From: CAZNPL01 sp964574815 | Lineage (GTDB): Bacteria; Planctomycetota; Phycisphaerae; UBA1845 | Reading direction: 5' to 3' | Assembly (NCBI GenBank): GCA_964574815.1 | Contig: CAZNPL010000026.1 | Span: 33,079-97,078, forward strand | DNA: 64,000 bases | Shown: in pieces, positions 26,616 to 36,126 of the stretch | How the letters are laid out: every line of letters starts with the position of its first letter | Numbering within the stretch: position 1 is the stretch's first letter | Notes under the pieces: generated by a model | What the model saw: the letters and a program-made list of their open reading frames with translations, nothing else | Databases searched by the model: none | What the model was told of the DNA's origin: nothing | Position numbers and translations under genes: made by a program

Positions 26616-28211
26616 ATGGCCGATGAATCATCTGATCTTGTGGTTGTCTCGAACCGCCTCCCCTGCGTGCTTGAGCAAAATGAAAGCGAACCCGGCGGCT
26701 GGGCGGTTCGCCCGGGCTCCGGCGGATTGATCACGGCCCTCGCTCCGGTCCTGCGGTCCCGCGGCGGCACATGGATCGGCTGGCCGGGAACGGTCGAGGA
26801 GGACGGCGTCGACGCAGAGCCCATACTCGCCGGTGCGCACGACCAACTGGGGATTCACTTGCGCCCCGTCCCATTGTATCGAGAGGAAAAGCAGGACTTC
26901 TACGAAGGCTTCGCGAATCAGATCGTTTGGCCGCTCTTTCACAGCCTGGATGAGCGGTGCCACTTCTTTCCGCGCTTCTGGAACGCGTATCAGACGGTGA
27001 ACCGCAAGTTCGCCGGCGCCATCCTGAAGTACGTCGGAACGGAAAGCCCCTTCATCTGGGTCCACGACTACCACCTCATGTTGGTCGCGGACGAGCTGCG
27101 CCGGGCAGGTGTCAAGTCCCGCATCGCGCTGTTTTTGCACACGCCGTTTCCGCCGCCGGGCATGTTCCTGAAACTGCCCTGGCGTCAGCGCATCTTACAG
27201 GCGCTGCTCGCGTACGAGTTGATCGGTTTCCAGACCATGGTCGACCGGCGCAGTTTCGTGGCCTGCCTGCGGGCACTCTGCCCGGAAAGCAGGGTGACCG
27301 GTCGCGGCCGCGTCCAAACGGTCACGACCGCTCAGAGCACGACGCGACTCGGCGCCTTTCCCATCAGCATCGATTTCGACGAATTCTCGAAGCAGGCCAC
27401 CGCGGCCGAATCCGTCGCGCACTACAACGAGCTCAAACAGGAGTACGCCGACCGCAAGCTGCTGTTGGGCGTCGATCGACTCGACTACACCAAGGGCATC
27501 CCGAACCGCCTGCGCGCCCTGCAGGACGCGCTCGAGCGATTTCCGGATCTGCGGCGAAAGATCACAATGGTCCAGATCGTCGTGCCAAGCCGCGAGGGCA
27601 TCGGCGAGTATCGGGCTCTGCGCGAAGAGATCGAAGAACTCGTCGGACAGATCAACGGCAAGTTCACCGAGCCCGGCTGGGTCCCACTGCACTACGTCTT
27701 CCGGTCCGTCGAACGCGCAAAGCTGGTCGCCTTCTACCGACTGGCCGACGTGTGCCTGGTCACCCCGCTGAACGACGGAATGAACCTGGTGGCCAAGGAG
27801 TACTGTGCCTGCAACACGGACGAATCCGGCGCTCTGGTTCTCAGCGAATTCACCGGGGCCGCGGCCGAACTTCAACGGGGCGCAATCCTCGTGAACCCCT
27901 ACGACTACGAAGGCACCGCCGACGCGATCTACCGCGCGCTGACAATGCCCGCCGATGAGCGAAGCCTTCGCATGCGACGAATGCGGCAGCAACTTCGGCG
28001 GCACAACGTCTTCACATGGGTCGATTCGTTCCTGGCGGCCGGCACCAGGCGGATCGGTGAGGACGACGCCAAGACCGAGCCCGCCCATCCCACCGGTGCC
28101 GACTACGCCTCGGAACTGGCCGTGCACGCGCTGGTGGCCGAGCCCGACGCGGAGTCACGCGCCGATCCCGACTCCGAGGAGCCGGCCAGGGTCGAATCCC
28201 GTAGCGAGTGA
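26616..28211 (+). CDS. otsA: alpha,alpha-trehalose-phosphate synthase (GT20)
   Basis: A 531-residue retaining glycosyltransferase that makes trehalose 6-phosphate from UDP- (or other NDP-) glucose and glucose 6-phosphate. Family blocks are intact: VVVSNRLP and GGLITAL at the N-terminus with IGWPG; WVHDYHLMLVADELR; LHTPFPPPGMFLKLPW; LLGVDRLDYTKGIPNRL, which carries the donor-binding Arg and Lys; and TPLNDGMNLVAKEYCA with the Asp-Gly-Met-Asn loop. The last 60 residues are a charged extension outside the fold. No OtsB phosphatase is adjacent, so dephosphorylation must be encoded elsewhere. Glucosylglycerol-phosphate synthase is a related alternative, but the overall motifs fit OtsA better. Confidence 0.92.
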   Translation: MADESSDLVVVSNRLPCVLEQNESEPGGWAVRPGSGGLITALAPVLRSRGGTWIGWPGTVEEDGVDAEPILAGAHDQLGIHLRPVPLYREEKQDFYEGFANQIVWPLFHSLDERCHFFPRFWNAYQTVNRKFAGAILKYVGTESPFIWVHDYHLMLVADELRRAGVKSRIALFLHTPFPPPGMFLKLPWRQRILQALLAYELIGFQTMVDRRSFVACLRALCPESRVTGRGRVQTVTTAQSTTRLGAFPISIDFDEFSKQATAAESVAHYNELKQEYADRKLLLGVDRLDYTKGIPNRLRALQDALERFPDLRRKITMVQIVVPSREGIGEYRALREEIEELVGQINGKFTEPGWVPLHYVFRSVERAKLVAFYRLADVCLVTPLNDGMNLVAKEYCACNTDESGALVLSEFTGAAAELQRGAILVNPYDYEGTADAIYRALTMPADERSLRMRRMRQQLRRHNVFTWVDSFLAAGTRRIGEDDAKTEPAHPTGADYASELAVHALVAEPDAESRADPDSEEPARVESRSE

Positions 28212-28215
28212 CAAC

Positions 28216-29775
28216 TCACCGTATGGTTGAACCGCTCGCGATTGAGCGTGCCAGCCCCTCCACGAGACCAAGCCCGCGGACAACCTTAAACTCTACCTCC
28301 CGCGACAGGTCGATGATCTGGTCCGTCGGTTTTCCATCAGCACCCAACTCCGCGACGACCGGGCGCGTGTGCATCCCGGGATTCGCGCGGACCACGCGCC
28401 CGACGACGCCGTTGTCGAGTTCTACGTCGCTCCCGACGGGAAATACTGATACGCAGTCCAAGAACGCACGCAGGACGGTCCGATCCAGTCGGCCGCGACG
28501 GCCCTCGGCGAGCAGCTCCTTTACGGCATCATGGGGACGCTTCGCCGGGCGATGCGGGCGTGGCCGTACCATGGCACAGTAGGCGTCGGCGACAGCCACA
28601 ATCTTGGCGAATGGATGCGTGGTCGTGCCGAACCTGTGCCGCGGATAACCGCTGCCATCGATCCGTTCGTGTACCTGGTAGCCAATGAACCTGGCTTCTA
28701 TGGGCAGCCCCCCGACTCGTTCCAGGAACTCGAGGGTGTAGATCGGATGGCGGCGAACCTCGGTCAGTTCCACAGGCGTGAGCCGACGCGGTGCGAGCCG
28801 GATCTCCGAAGGCACCTGGAGCATGCCCACGTCCTGAAACATGGCGCCCAATCCGATGGTCAGAAGTTGCTCGCGACTTACGCCGAGCTGAGCCGCCGTC
28901 GTCATGCTCATTAGAGCGACGTTCACGCAGTGGTGGAACAGGTACTCGCCAAGCGCTTTCTGCATGCTCATGATCGTCGAAAGCAGATCGCAATCCAGCG
29001 TGAGCATGTCGATGAAATCGCCGATGAACCCGCGCGCCTGGTCCCCAGACGCCGTCCCTCCCTGTTGGACAGTTTCGCAAAGGTTTGCAAGGACCGAACT
29101 CGCCGCTACGTGTTGCTCGAGGCCACGCCGGCTCTCGAGCCACAACTTTTCGAGCGGTAACCGGGCCTGCTTGCTCGGTCCCGCCGCCGCGCCAAGCGGA
29201 AGTTGTTTTTTCAGGTCAGCCGAAAGGAGTTCATCGATCTGTCGGCGCGCAAGGCCTTCGGTAACATCGGCGTTGTGCGAGTCGGCGGGAGGCTGCAGCC
29301 GCACCGTCTTGATCCTGCGCTGCCGCAGCAGGAGCAGGAAGCGCGAGGTGACCTGCCTCCCGGCCGCCAGGAGCAAAACACCGCTCTGGTCGTAGATGTC
29401 ATGGGAGAGATACATTCCCAGCCGTAACACGTCGACATTCACGTCGCCGGGTTCAATCTGGGCAGGCTTGTCCGGCGATTCAACGGCGCGGTCTTCAAGG
29501 TTGGCGGTAGAGGCCGCGTGCGACCCCTGCCCGCCGACAGAGTGTTCAGCGGGTTCGCGCGCCTCGTCGGGCCAGTCGTCGCCTCCGTAAAGGCCAGTAA
29601 CGACTCGTGCCCCGAGCTTGTTGATACCCGGCTCGGATAGCTCGGTGCCTGCCGGAATAAGGACTCGTCCCGCCTCGTCACGCAACGCACCCGGCAGACG
29701 GAGTCCGGGGCGAATGAGATTGCTCGGAATTCGTTTCAGCACGGCCAACCTCGAGAAAGGCGCGTTTCCGACCAT
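28216..29775 (-). CDS. HD-GYP-type protein with degenerate HD motif
   Basis: A 519-residue cytoplasmic protein. Two similar N-terminal units (about 20-65 and 114-160; each L-x-G-x-x-L-x-D-x2-G-x-LL-x2-G form) look like the small beta domain seen before HD-GYP domains. The HD-GYP region covers about 265-445, with His281-His282 and HERIDGSGYP at 369-378, but the hallmark HDIGK is QDVGM (314-318), so the first metal His is missing. HD-GYP enzymes hydrolyse cyclic di-GMP; this one may only bind it or a partner. The start is ATG 29775, with a G-rich site upstream. It converges on otsA with a 4-base gap and no visible terminator. Confidence 0.85.
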   Translation of the reverse strand: MVGNAPFSRLAVLKRIPSNLIRPGLRLPGALRDEAGRVLIPAGTELSEPGINKLGARVVTGLYGGDDWPDEAREPAEHSVGGQGSHAASTANLEDRAVESPDKPAQIEPGDVNVDVLRLGMYLSHDIYDQSGVLLLAAGRQVTSRFLLLLRQRRIKTVRLQPPADSHNADVTEGLARRQIDELLSADLKKQLPLGAAAGPSKQARLPLEKLWLESRRGLEQHVAASSVLANLCETVQQGGTASGDQARGFIGDFIDMLTLDCDLLSTIMSMQKALGEYLFHHCVNVALMSMTTAAQLGVSREQLLTIGLGAMFQDVGMLQVPSEIRLAPRRLTPVELTEVRRHPIYTLEFLERVGGLPIEARFIGYQVHERIDGSGYPRHRFGTTTHPFAKIVAVADAYCAMVRPRPHRPAKRPHDAVKELLAEGRRGRLDRTVLRAFLDCVSVFPVGSDVELDNGVVGRVVRANPGMHTRPVVAELGADGKPTDQIIDLSREVEFKVVRGLGLVEGLARSIASGSTIR

Positions 29776-30099
29776 GTCCCCGCCCGTGCATTTCCTTCGG
29801 CTGGAAAAAGGAGTGACTGAATTGAAGCGGCGCCCTAAGCACGGCCGGGCCATAGTGCCGAACCGATGGGAGGGCGCGCGACCACCCGACAGAGAACGTG
29901 CCAGCCGTCAACGCGGTTACCGGACACTTCGCACCCGCAGGGCTCAACCAAGCCGGCGGTTCAATGATCCTCGTTGCCCGAAAGGAAAGTGGCCCGCCTA
30001 AGCGTCATTCCCGACCGCGTTCGAACGCAAAGCCGGAAAGCTCTACTTATCGGCATCTGGTCGTCACGGCGGCGTACGCATGACCACGACGCGTCCGCG

Positions 30100-30116
30100 T
30101 GGCAAACGCGGTGCAA
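30100..30116 (+). promoter_or_regulatory. sigma-54-like -24/-12 element
   Basis: TGGCAAACGCGGTGCAA has the GG and GC doublets exactly 10 bases apart, as in the consensus TGGCAC-N5-TTGCA. It lies 70 bases before the aminotransferase start. A sigma-70-like TATAAT follows at 30122, so which of the two is used is open. Confidence 0.4.
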
Positions 30117-30121
30117 GCCCC

Positions 30122-30127
30122 TATAAT
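30122..30127 (+). promoter_or_regulatory. TATAAT -10 hexamer before the glyoxylate operon
   Basis: A perfect -10 consensus 60 bases before the GTG start. A GTGGCA hexamer 17 bases upstream (30099-30104) is a poor -35 match. Transcription would begin near 30134. Confidence 0.4.
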
Positions 30128-30155
30128 CATTTTCTGTCGGGTCGGCGCCCGATGT

Positions 30156-30167
30156 TTACACGTGTAA
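30156..30167. promoter_or_regulatory. 12-bp palindrome TTACACGTGTAA
   Basis: A perfect palindrome 19 bases before the aminotransferase GTG and about 22-33 bases downstream of the start point predicted from TATAAT, a typical repressor position. It has a CACGTG core. The binding protein is unknown. Confidence 0.45.
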
Positions 30168-30186
30168 CTGAAAGCGGAGATCACTC

Positions 30187-31299
30187 GTGCCAGCGCTGAA
30201 TCCCACACCACGCATTCTCATGGGCCCCGGGCCGAGCAACCTGCACCCGCGCGTGTTGCGCGCCATGGCCACGCCGCTGGTCGGTCATCTCGATCCGCAG
30301 TTCCTCCAAATCATGGATGAGCTGCGCGACATGCTTCGACAGATATTCAAGACCAAGAACGAACTGACCTTCGCCGTCTCGGCCACCGGCAGCGCCGGCA
30401 TGGAGGCGTGCATGGTCAACCTGCTCGAACCGGGCGACGAAGCGATTGTTTGCGTCAACGGGGTGTTCGGGAACCGCATGAGTGACATCGTCGAGCGCTG
30501 CGGCGCGAAGCTCACACGCGTGGATGCCGAGTGGGGCCGGCCTATCGATCCCGAGAAGGTCGGCGCAGCCCTTCAAAGCTGCCGGCCCAAGCTGGTCGCA
30601 ATCGTCCACGCGGAAACATCGACCGGCGTGCATCAACCGCTCGAGGAAATCGGCCGGCAGGTGCACGAGGCCGGCGCCCTGTTCGTCGTGGACGTCGTGA
30701 CCTCGCTGGGCGGCGTAGACGTTCGCGTCGATGAATGGGGCATCGACGCCGTCTACAGCGGCACACAGAAATGTCTCAGCGCGCCACCGGGACTGTCGCC
30801 GGTGTCGTTCGGCGCGCGAGCGATGGAGGCCATCGACCGCCGCGAACACAAGGTGCAAAGCTGGTATCTGGACGCCGGTATGCTGCGGCAGTACTGGGGC
30901 GCCGAGCGGGCCTATCACCACACCGCGCCGATCAGCTCCGTCTACGCGTTCCACGAAGCCCTGAGCATCGTGCTCGAAGAGGGCCTGGACGCCCGCTTCG
31001 CACGCCATCGCGAAAACCACATGCGGTTGCGACACGGCCTGGAAGCCATGGGCTTCGAGTTCGTCGTCCCGGAGCAGTTCCGCCTGCCGATGCTCAACTC
31101 CGTGCGCATTCCGGACGGGATCGACGACAAGACGGTGCGGCGCCGCCTGCTCGACGAATACAACATCGAGATCGGCGGCGGGCTCGGCGACTTCGCGGGC
31201 AAGGTCTGGCGCATCGGGCTGATGGGCGAAAGCTGCACCGCCAACAACGTGAACGTCCTGCTCGCGGCGCTGCGCGACATCATCGGCGATCGAAGTTGA
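30187..31299 (+). CDS. class V aminotransferase, alanine/serine-glyoxylate type
   Basis: A 370-residue PLP enzyme of the AGXT family. The N-terminal motif ILMGPGPSNLHPRVLRAM is typical; SATGSAGMEA binds the cofactor phosphate; VVDVVTSLGG includes Asp169, which pairs with the pyridine nitrogen; SGTQKCLSAPPG carries the Schiff-base Lys195; and KVWRIGLMG with its Arg binds substrate carboxylate. It likely converts glyoxylate to glycine with alanine or serine as amino donor. Translation starts at GTG 30187, preceded by GGAG. It is the first gene before malate synthase and isocitrate lyase, so it probably drains glyoxylate made by the lyase. Confidence 0.93.
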   Translation: MPALNPTPRILMGPGPSNLHPRVLRAMATPLVGHLDPQFLQIMDELRDMLRQIFKTKNELTFAVSATGSAGMEACMVNLLEPGDEAIVCVNGVFGNRMSDIVERCGAKLTRVDAEWGRPIDPEKVGAALQSCRPKLVAIVHAETSTGVHQPLEEIGRQVHEAGALFVVDVVTSLGGVDVRVDEWGIDAVYSGTQKCLSAPPGLSPVSFGARAMEAIDRREHKVQSWYLDAGMLRQYWGAERAYHHTAPISSVYAFHEALSIVLEEGLDARFARHRENHMRLRHGLEAMGFEFVVPEQFRLPMLNSVRIPDGIDDKTVRRRLLDEYNIEIGGGLGDFAGKVWRIGLMGESCTANNVNVLLAALRDIIGDRS

Positions 31300-31377
31300 C
31301 TGAAAAACAAATGCGGCGCGCCGTGGCTGACAGACTGCGCGCTGCTACCGGTCATTCTTGAACGAAAGGAAGTGCAG

Positions 31378-32982
<1,605 letters not shown>

Positions 32983-32999
32983 ACGAAGGAGCGTATCCG

Positions 33000-34295
33000 A
33001 TGAGCGATCCCCGTAAATCAGAAGCCGAAGCGCTGCACAAGAACTGGGAAACCGATCCGCGATGGAAAGGCGTGACGCGCACGTACACCGCCGAAGAGGT
33101 CGTCCGGCTGCGCGGCTCCATCAGAATCGAACACACCCTCGCCCGGCTCGGCGCCGAAAAGCTGTGGCGGCTCGTGCACGAGGAGAATTTCGTCAACGCC
33201 CTCAGCGCCCTCACCGGAAACCAGGCCGTCCAGCAGGTGCAGGCCGGGCTCAAGGCCATCTACATGAGCGGCTGGCAGGTCGCCGCCGACGCCAACCTCG
33301 CCCAGCACACCTATCCGGACATGAGCCTCTATCCCGCCGACAGCGTGCCGGCGCTGGTGCGCCGCATCAACTACGCCCTCATGCGCGCCGACCAGATCGA
33401 CCACGCCGCAGGAAACAAGGGACCCGACTGGTTCGTCCCGATCGTCGCCGACGCCGAAGCCGGTTTCGGCGGCAACCTCAATGCCTTCGAGCTGATGAAA
33501 AACCTCATCGAGGCCGGTGCCGCCGGCGTGCATTATGAGGACCAGCTATCGTCTGCCAAAAAGTGCGGCCACATGGGCGGAAAAGTCCTCGTCCACACAG
33601 GCCACGCCATCGAGAAGCTCACCGCGGCGCGGCTCGCCGCCGACATCCTCGACGTGCCCACCGTGCTCATCGCACGCACCGACGCGTTCAGCGCCAAGCT
33701 GCTCACGACCGAGATCGACGAGCGCGACCATCCCTTCATCAACAGCGGCGGCCGCCTCGCCGAGGGCTTCTACGCCTACAAGGGCGGACTCGACGCCGCC
33801 ATCGCGCGAGGACTGGCCTACGCCCCGCATTGCGACATGATCTGGTGCGAAACATCCAAGCCGGACCTCGACCAGGCGCGCCGGTTTGCCGAGGCGATCC
33901 ATAAGGAGCATCCCGGCAAGCTGCTGGCCTACAACTGCTCCCCGTCGTTCAACTGGAAGAAAAACCTCGACGACGCGACAATCGCGAAGTTTCAGCGCGA
34001 ACTCGGGGCCATGGGCTACAAGTTCCAGTTCGTCACGCTCGCCGGTTTCCACGCCCTGAACTTGAGCATGTACAAACTGGCCCTCGGGTACAAGGCCGAG
34101 CAGATGGCCGCCTACGCTCGCCTTCAGGAGGAGGAGTTCGAGTACGCCCGAAAGGAGCAGTTCGCCGCCACCACGCACCAGCGCTTCGTGGGTACCGGTT
34201 ACTTCGACCTGGTCCAGCAGGCCATCGCCGGCGAGGACACGCCCACCGCAGCCATGTCCGGCTCGACCGAGGAGGCCCAGTTTTCAACCGATTAG
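33000..34295 (+). CDS. aceA: isocitrate lyase
   Basis: A 431-residue enzyme splitting isocitrate into succinate and glyoxylate. The active-site loop KKCGHMGGK (187-195) with catalytic Cys189 is intact, as are WQVAADANLAQHTYPDMSLYP (92-112), PIVADAEAGFGG with the Mg2+-binding Asp, VLIARTDAFSAKLL, and the C-terminal LAYNCSPSFNWKK loop. It starts at ATG 33000, preceded by AAGGAG. With malate synthase it allows growth on acetate or fatty acids by bypassing the decarboxylating steps of the TCA cycle. It is the last clear member of this operon; 138 bases follow before the next gene. Confidence 0.97.
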   Translation: MSDPRKSEAEALHKNWETDPRWKGVTRTYTAEEVVRLRGSIRIEHTLARLGAEKLWRLVHEENFVNALSALTGNQAVQQVQAGLKAIYMSGWQVAADANLAQHTYPDMSLYPADSVPALVRRINYALMRADQIDHAAGNKGPDWFVPIVADAEAGFGGNLNAFELMKNLIEAGAAGVHYEDQLSSAKKCGHMGGKVLVHTGHAIEKLTAARLAADILDVPTVLIARTDAFSAKLLTTEIDERDHPFINSGGRLAEGFYAYKGGLDAAIARGLAYAPHCDMIWCETSKPDLDQARRFAEAIHKEHPGKLLAYNCSPSFNWKKNLDDATIAKFQRELGAMGYKFQFVTLAGFHALNLSMYKLALGYKAEQMAAYARLQEEEFEYARKEQFAATTHQRFVGTGYFDLVQQAIAGEDTPTAAMSGSTEEAQFSTD

Positions 34296-34433
34296 AACTA
34301 GCCGCACGGCCGAGATGAAGCCGAATTCAGGTGCCATTCATGGTTCTGAAACCTGGCCGGTTTACAAGGCCACAAGAATACGCAAGTTCACTGCTCGTTT
34401 GAGCGAGCGGCTCGTAGGTGCGCCTGATGAACG

Positions 34434-35558
34434 ATGCAAAGCGAACTCCCAATCGATCTGATGAGCCGATTCGCCGACCAGACCGGCCTGACCGAGGCCG
34501 GCCCGCCGCGCCGCTACTTGTGGACCGACGCGTTCGCCGTCTGCAATCTGCTCGGACTCGCGCAACACACCGGCGACGCCGGGTATCGGGACTTGGCGCT
34601 GCGACTGGTCGATCAGGTTCACGACACACTCGGCCGGCATCGAGACGACGACCCGCGCGCCGGCTGGATCAGTGGCCTGTCCGAAGAAGAAGGACGGCTC
34701 CACCCCACGCGAGGCGGGCTTCGCATCGGCAAACCGCTGAATGAACGCAACCCCGACGAACCGCTGGACCAGACGCGCGAATGGGACCGTGACGGCCAGT
34801 ACTTCCACTACCTCACCAGGTGGATGCATGCGCTGCACCGCGTAGCCCGGCACACCGGCCTGCTCCAGTATCACAGGTGGGCCTGCGAGTTGGCCGTGGC
34901 CGCACACGATGCGTTCACATTCCAAACCGGCGGCGCACGGCGAATGGTCTGGAAGATGAGCGTCGATCTCAACCGCCCGCTGGTCTCCGCCATGGGGCAG
35001 CATGATCCGTTGGACGGTTTGGTCACGTATCTGGACTTGCACACGGCCGAGGCCAAAGATCCCGACGCTCCGGACCTGACGCGGCTGGTCGCTGAGGCCG
35101 CCGAGATGTGCGAGGATGCACGCTGGGCGACGGAGGATCCGCTCGGGATCGGCGGACTTCTCGGGGACGCGGCGCGGCTGGGCCAAATCGTGTCGGATCG
35201 CGCGGCGGCGCAGCAGGACGTGCTTGACGATGTTCTTCGCGACACACGGCTGAGCCTGGAGCACTTTGTCGGAACGTTTTCGCTCGCCGCTCCGGCCGAC
35301 GCCCGTTTGGCTTTTCGGGAGCTCGGCTTGTCGATCGGGCTGAAAGGCGTCGAGTTGACACAATCGTCCGTGGACAGAGATCCCGCCTTGACAACATTCT
35401 GGGTCAGCTTTCTCAAGCACCGCGACGTCGGCGAGGCCATCGCGGCGTTCTGGTCGGAACCGGAGCATCGCAAGGGCCGCACCTGGACCGCGCACGAGGA
35501 CATCAACTCGGTGATGCTTGCTACAGCACTCGCACCGGACGGATACGTTCGGCTATGA
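34434..35558 (+). CDS. conserved-type hypothetical protein, predicted alpha-helical toroid
   Basis: A 374-residue soluble protein with no signal peptide. Its repeating helical pattern with aromatic and acidic residues (RRYLWTDAFAVCNLLGLAQHTGD; DGQYFHYLTRWMHALHRVARHTG; RMVWKMSVDLNRPL) resembles the (alpha/alpha)6 toroid of six-hairpin glycosidases and terpenoid-cyclase-like folds. Conserved-looking WTD and GQYFHYLTRWMHAL blocks may line a pocket, but no catalytic pair can be assigned. It follows isocitrate lyase by 138 bases in the same direction and may share the transcript. I do not recognise a named function. Confidence 0.75.
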   Translation: MQSELPIDLMSRFADQTGLTEAGPPRRYLWTDAFAVCNLLGLAQHTGDAGYRDLALRLVDQVHDTLGRHRDDDPRAGWISGLSEEEGRLHPTRGGLRIGKPLNERNPDEPLDQTREWDRDGQYFHYLTRWMHALHRVARHTGLLQYHRWACELAVAAHDAFTFQTGGARRMVWKMSVDLNRPLVSAMGQHDPLDGLVTYLDLHTAEAKDPDAPDLTRLVAEAAEMCEDARWATEDPLGIGGLLGDAARLGQIVSDRAAAQQDVLDDVLRDTRLSLEHFVGTFSLAAPADARLAFRELGLSIGLKGVELTQSSVDRDPALTTFWVSFLKHRDVGEAIAAFWSEPEHRKGRTWTAHEDINSVMLATALAPDGYVRL

Positions 35559-35661
35559 TACGCCTTCAGTTTGCTGCAGCCGCTGTCGCGACGTTTCGAA
35601 GGGCGGCGAAGCGACACACGGGCCGAGATGCGATTGCCCGGCCGCTATAGGACACCGTTGA

Positions 35662-36072
35662 ATGTACCGCCTGTTCGATCACACTGCGGATGTCGGCTTC
35701 CACGTCGAAGCGGAAACCCTGGCCGCGCTGTTTACCGATTCCGGACGAGCGCTGATTTCCGTACTGGTTGATGACCCCGAAGCATTCCAGCCACGCCGCG
35801 AAACCACCCTGGAATGCCGAGCCGACCGCCCGGACGACCTCCTGTTTGACTTCCTCGCCGAGCTGCTCTATCGCTTCTTCACGGAGCGATTCGTACCCGT
35901 CAACTACGACATCGACACCGACGGCGAGCGGTTGAAGGCCACGCTGCAGGGAGAGGACTTCGACCCCGATCGCCACCGCGGCGGCGCAGAGGTCAAGGCC
36001 ATCACGTACCACGGGCTGAAGGTCGAGCGCGCCGACAACGGCTATGTCGCCGAGGTGATCGTGGACCTGTAG
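35662..36072 (+). CDS. archease (RtcB cofactor)
   Basis: A 136-residue archease. The N-terminal FDHTADVGFHVEAETLAALF block and the C-terminal EVKAITYHGLKVER and YVAEVIVDL blocks are signature features, including the metal-binding Asp residues (DHTAD; final VDL). Archease accelerates guanylylation of RtcB and lets it turn over many times. It begins at ATG 35662 and ends 54 bases before rtcB, an arrangement known from archaea and many bacteria. The length is normal, and nothing appears damaged. Confidence 0.95.
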   Translation: MYRLFDHTADVGFHVEAETLAALFTDSGRALISVLVDDPEAFQPRRETTLECRADRPDDLLFDFLAELLYRFFTERFVPVNYDIDTDGERLKATLQGEDFDPDRHRGGAEVKAITYHGLKVERADNGYVAEVIVDL

Positions 36073-36126
36073 TCGTCCCGAGTAACCGAAACTGTACGAT
36101 CACGACCGTGCCATGGGAGTTTCATC

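Larger units (their letters stand above)
29776..30186. other. intergenic region before the glyoxylate operon
   Basis: 411 bases with divergent upstream regions for the HD-GYP gene (minus) and the aminotransferase gene (plus). The plus-facing part holds promoter-like elements and a 12-bp palindrome listed separately. The hairpin CGGGTCGGCGCCCG lies at about 30139-30152. No gene was found. Confidence 0.6.

Noticed and set aside
26616..28211. Glucosylglycerol-phosphate synthase as the function of the GT20 gene
   Set aside because: As far as I recall cyanobacterial GgpS, its N-terminus differs; the motifs here fit trehalose-6-phosphate synthase better.
29880..30060. A tRNA-like stretch with GGTTCAATGATCC
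   Set aside because: No matching acceptor, D or anticodon stems can be built around it.
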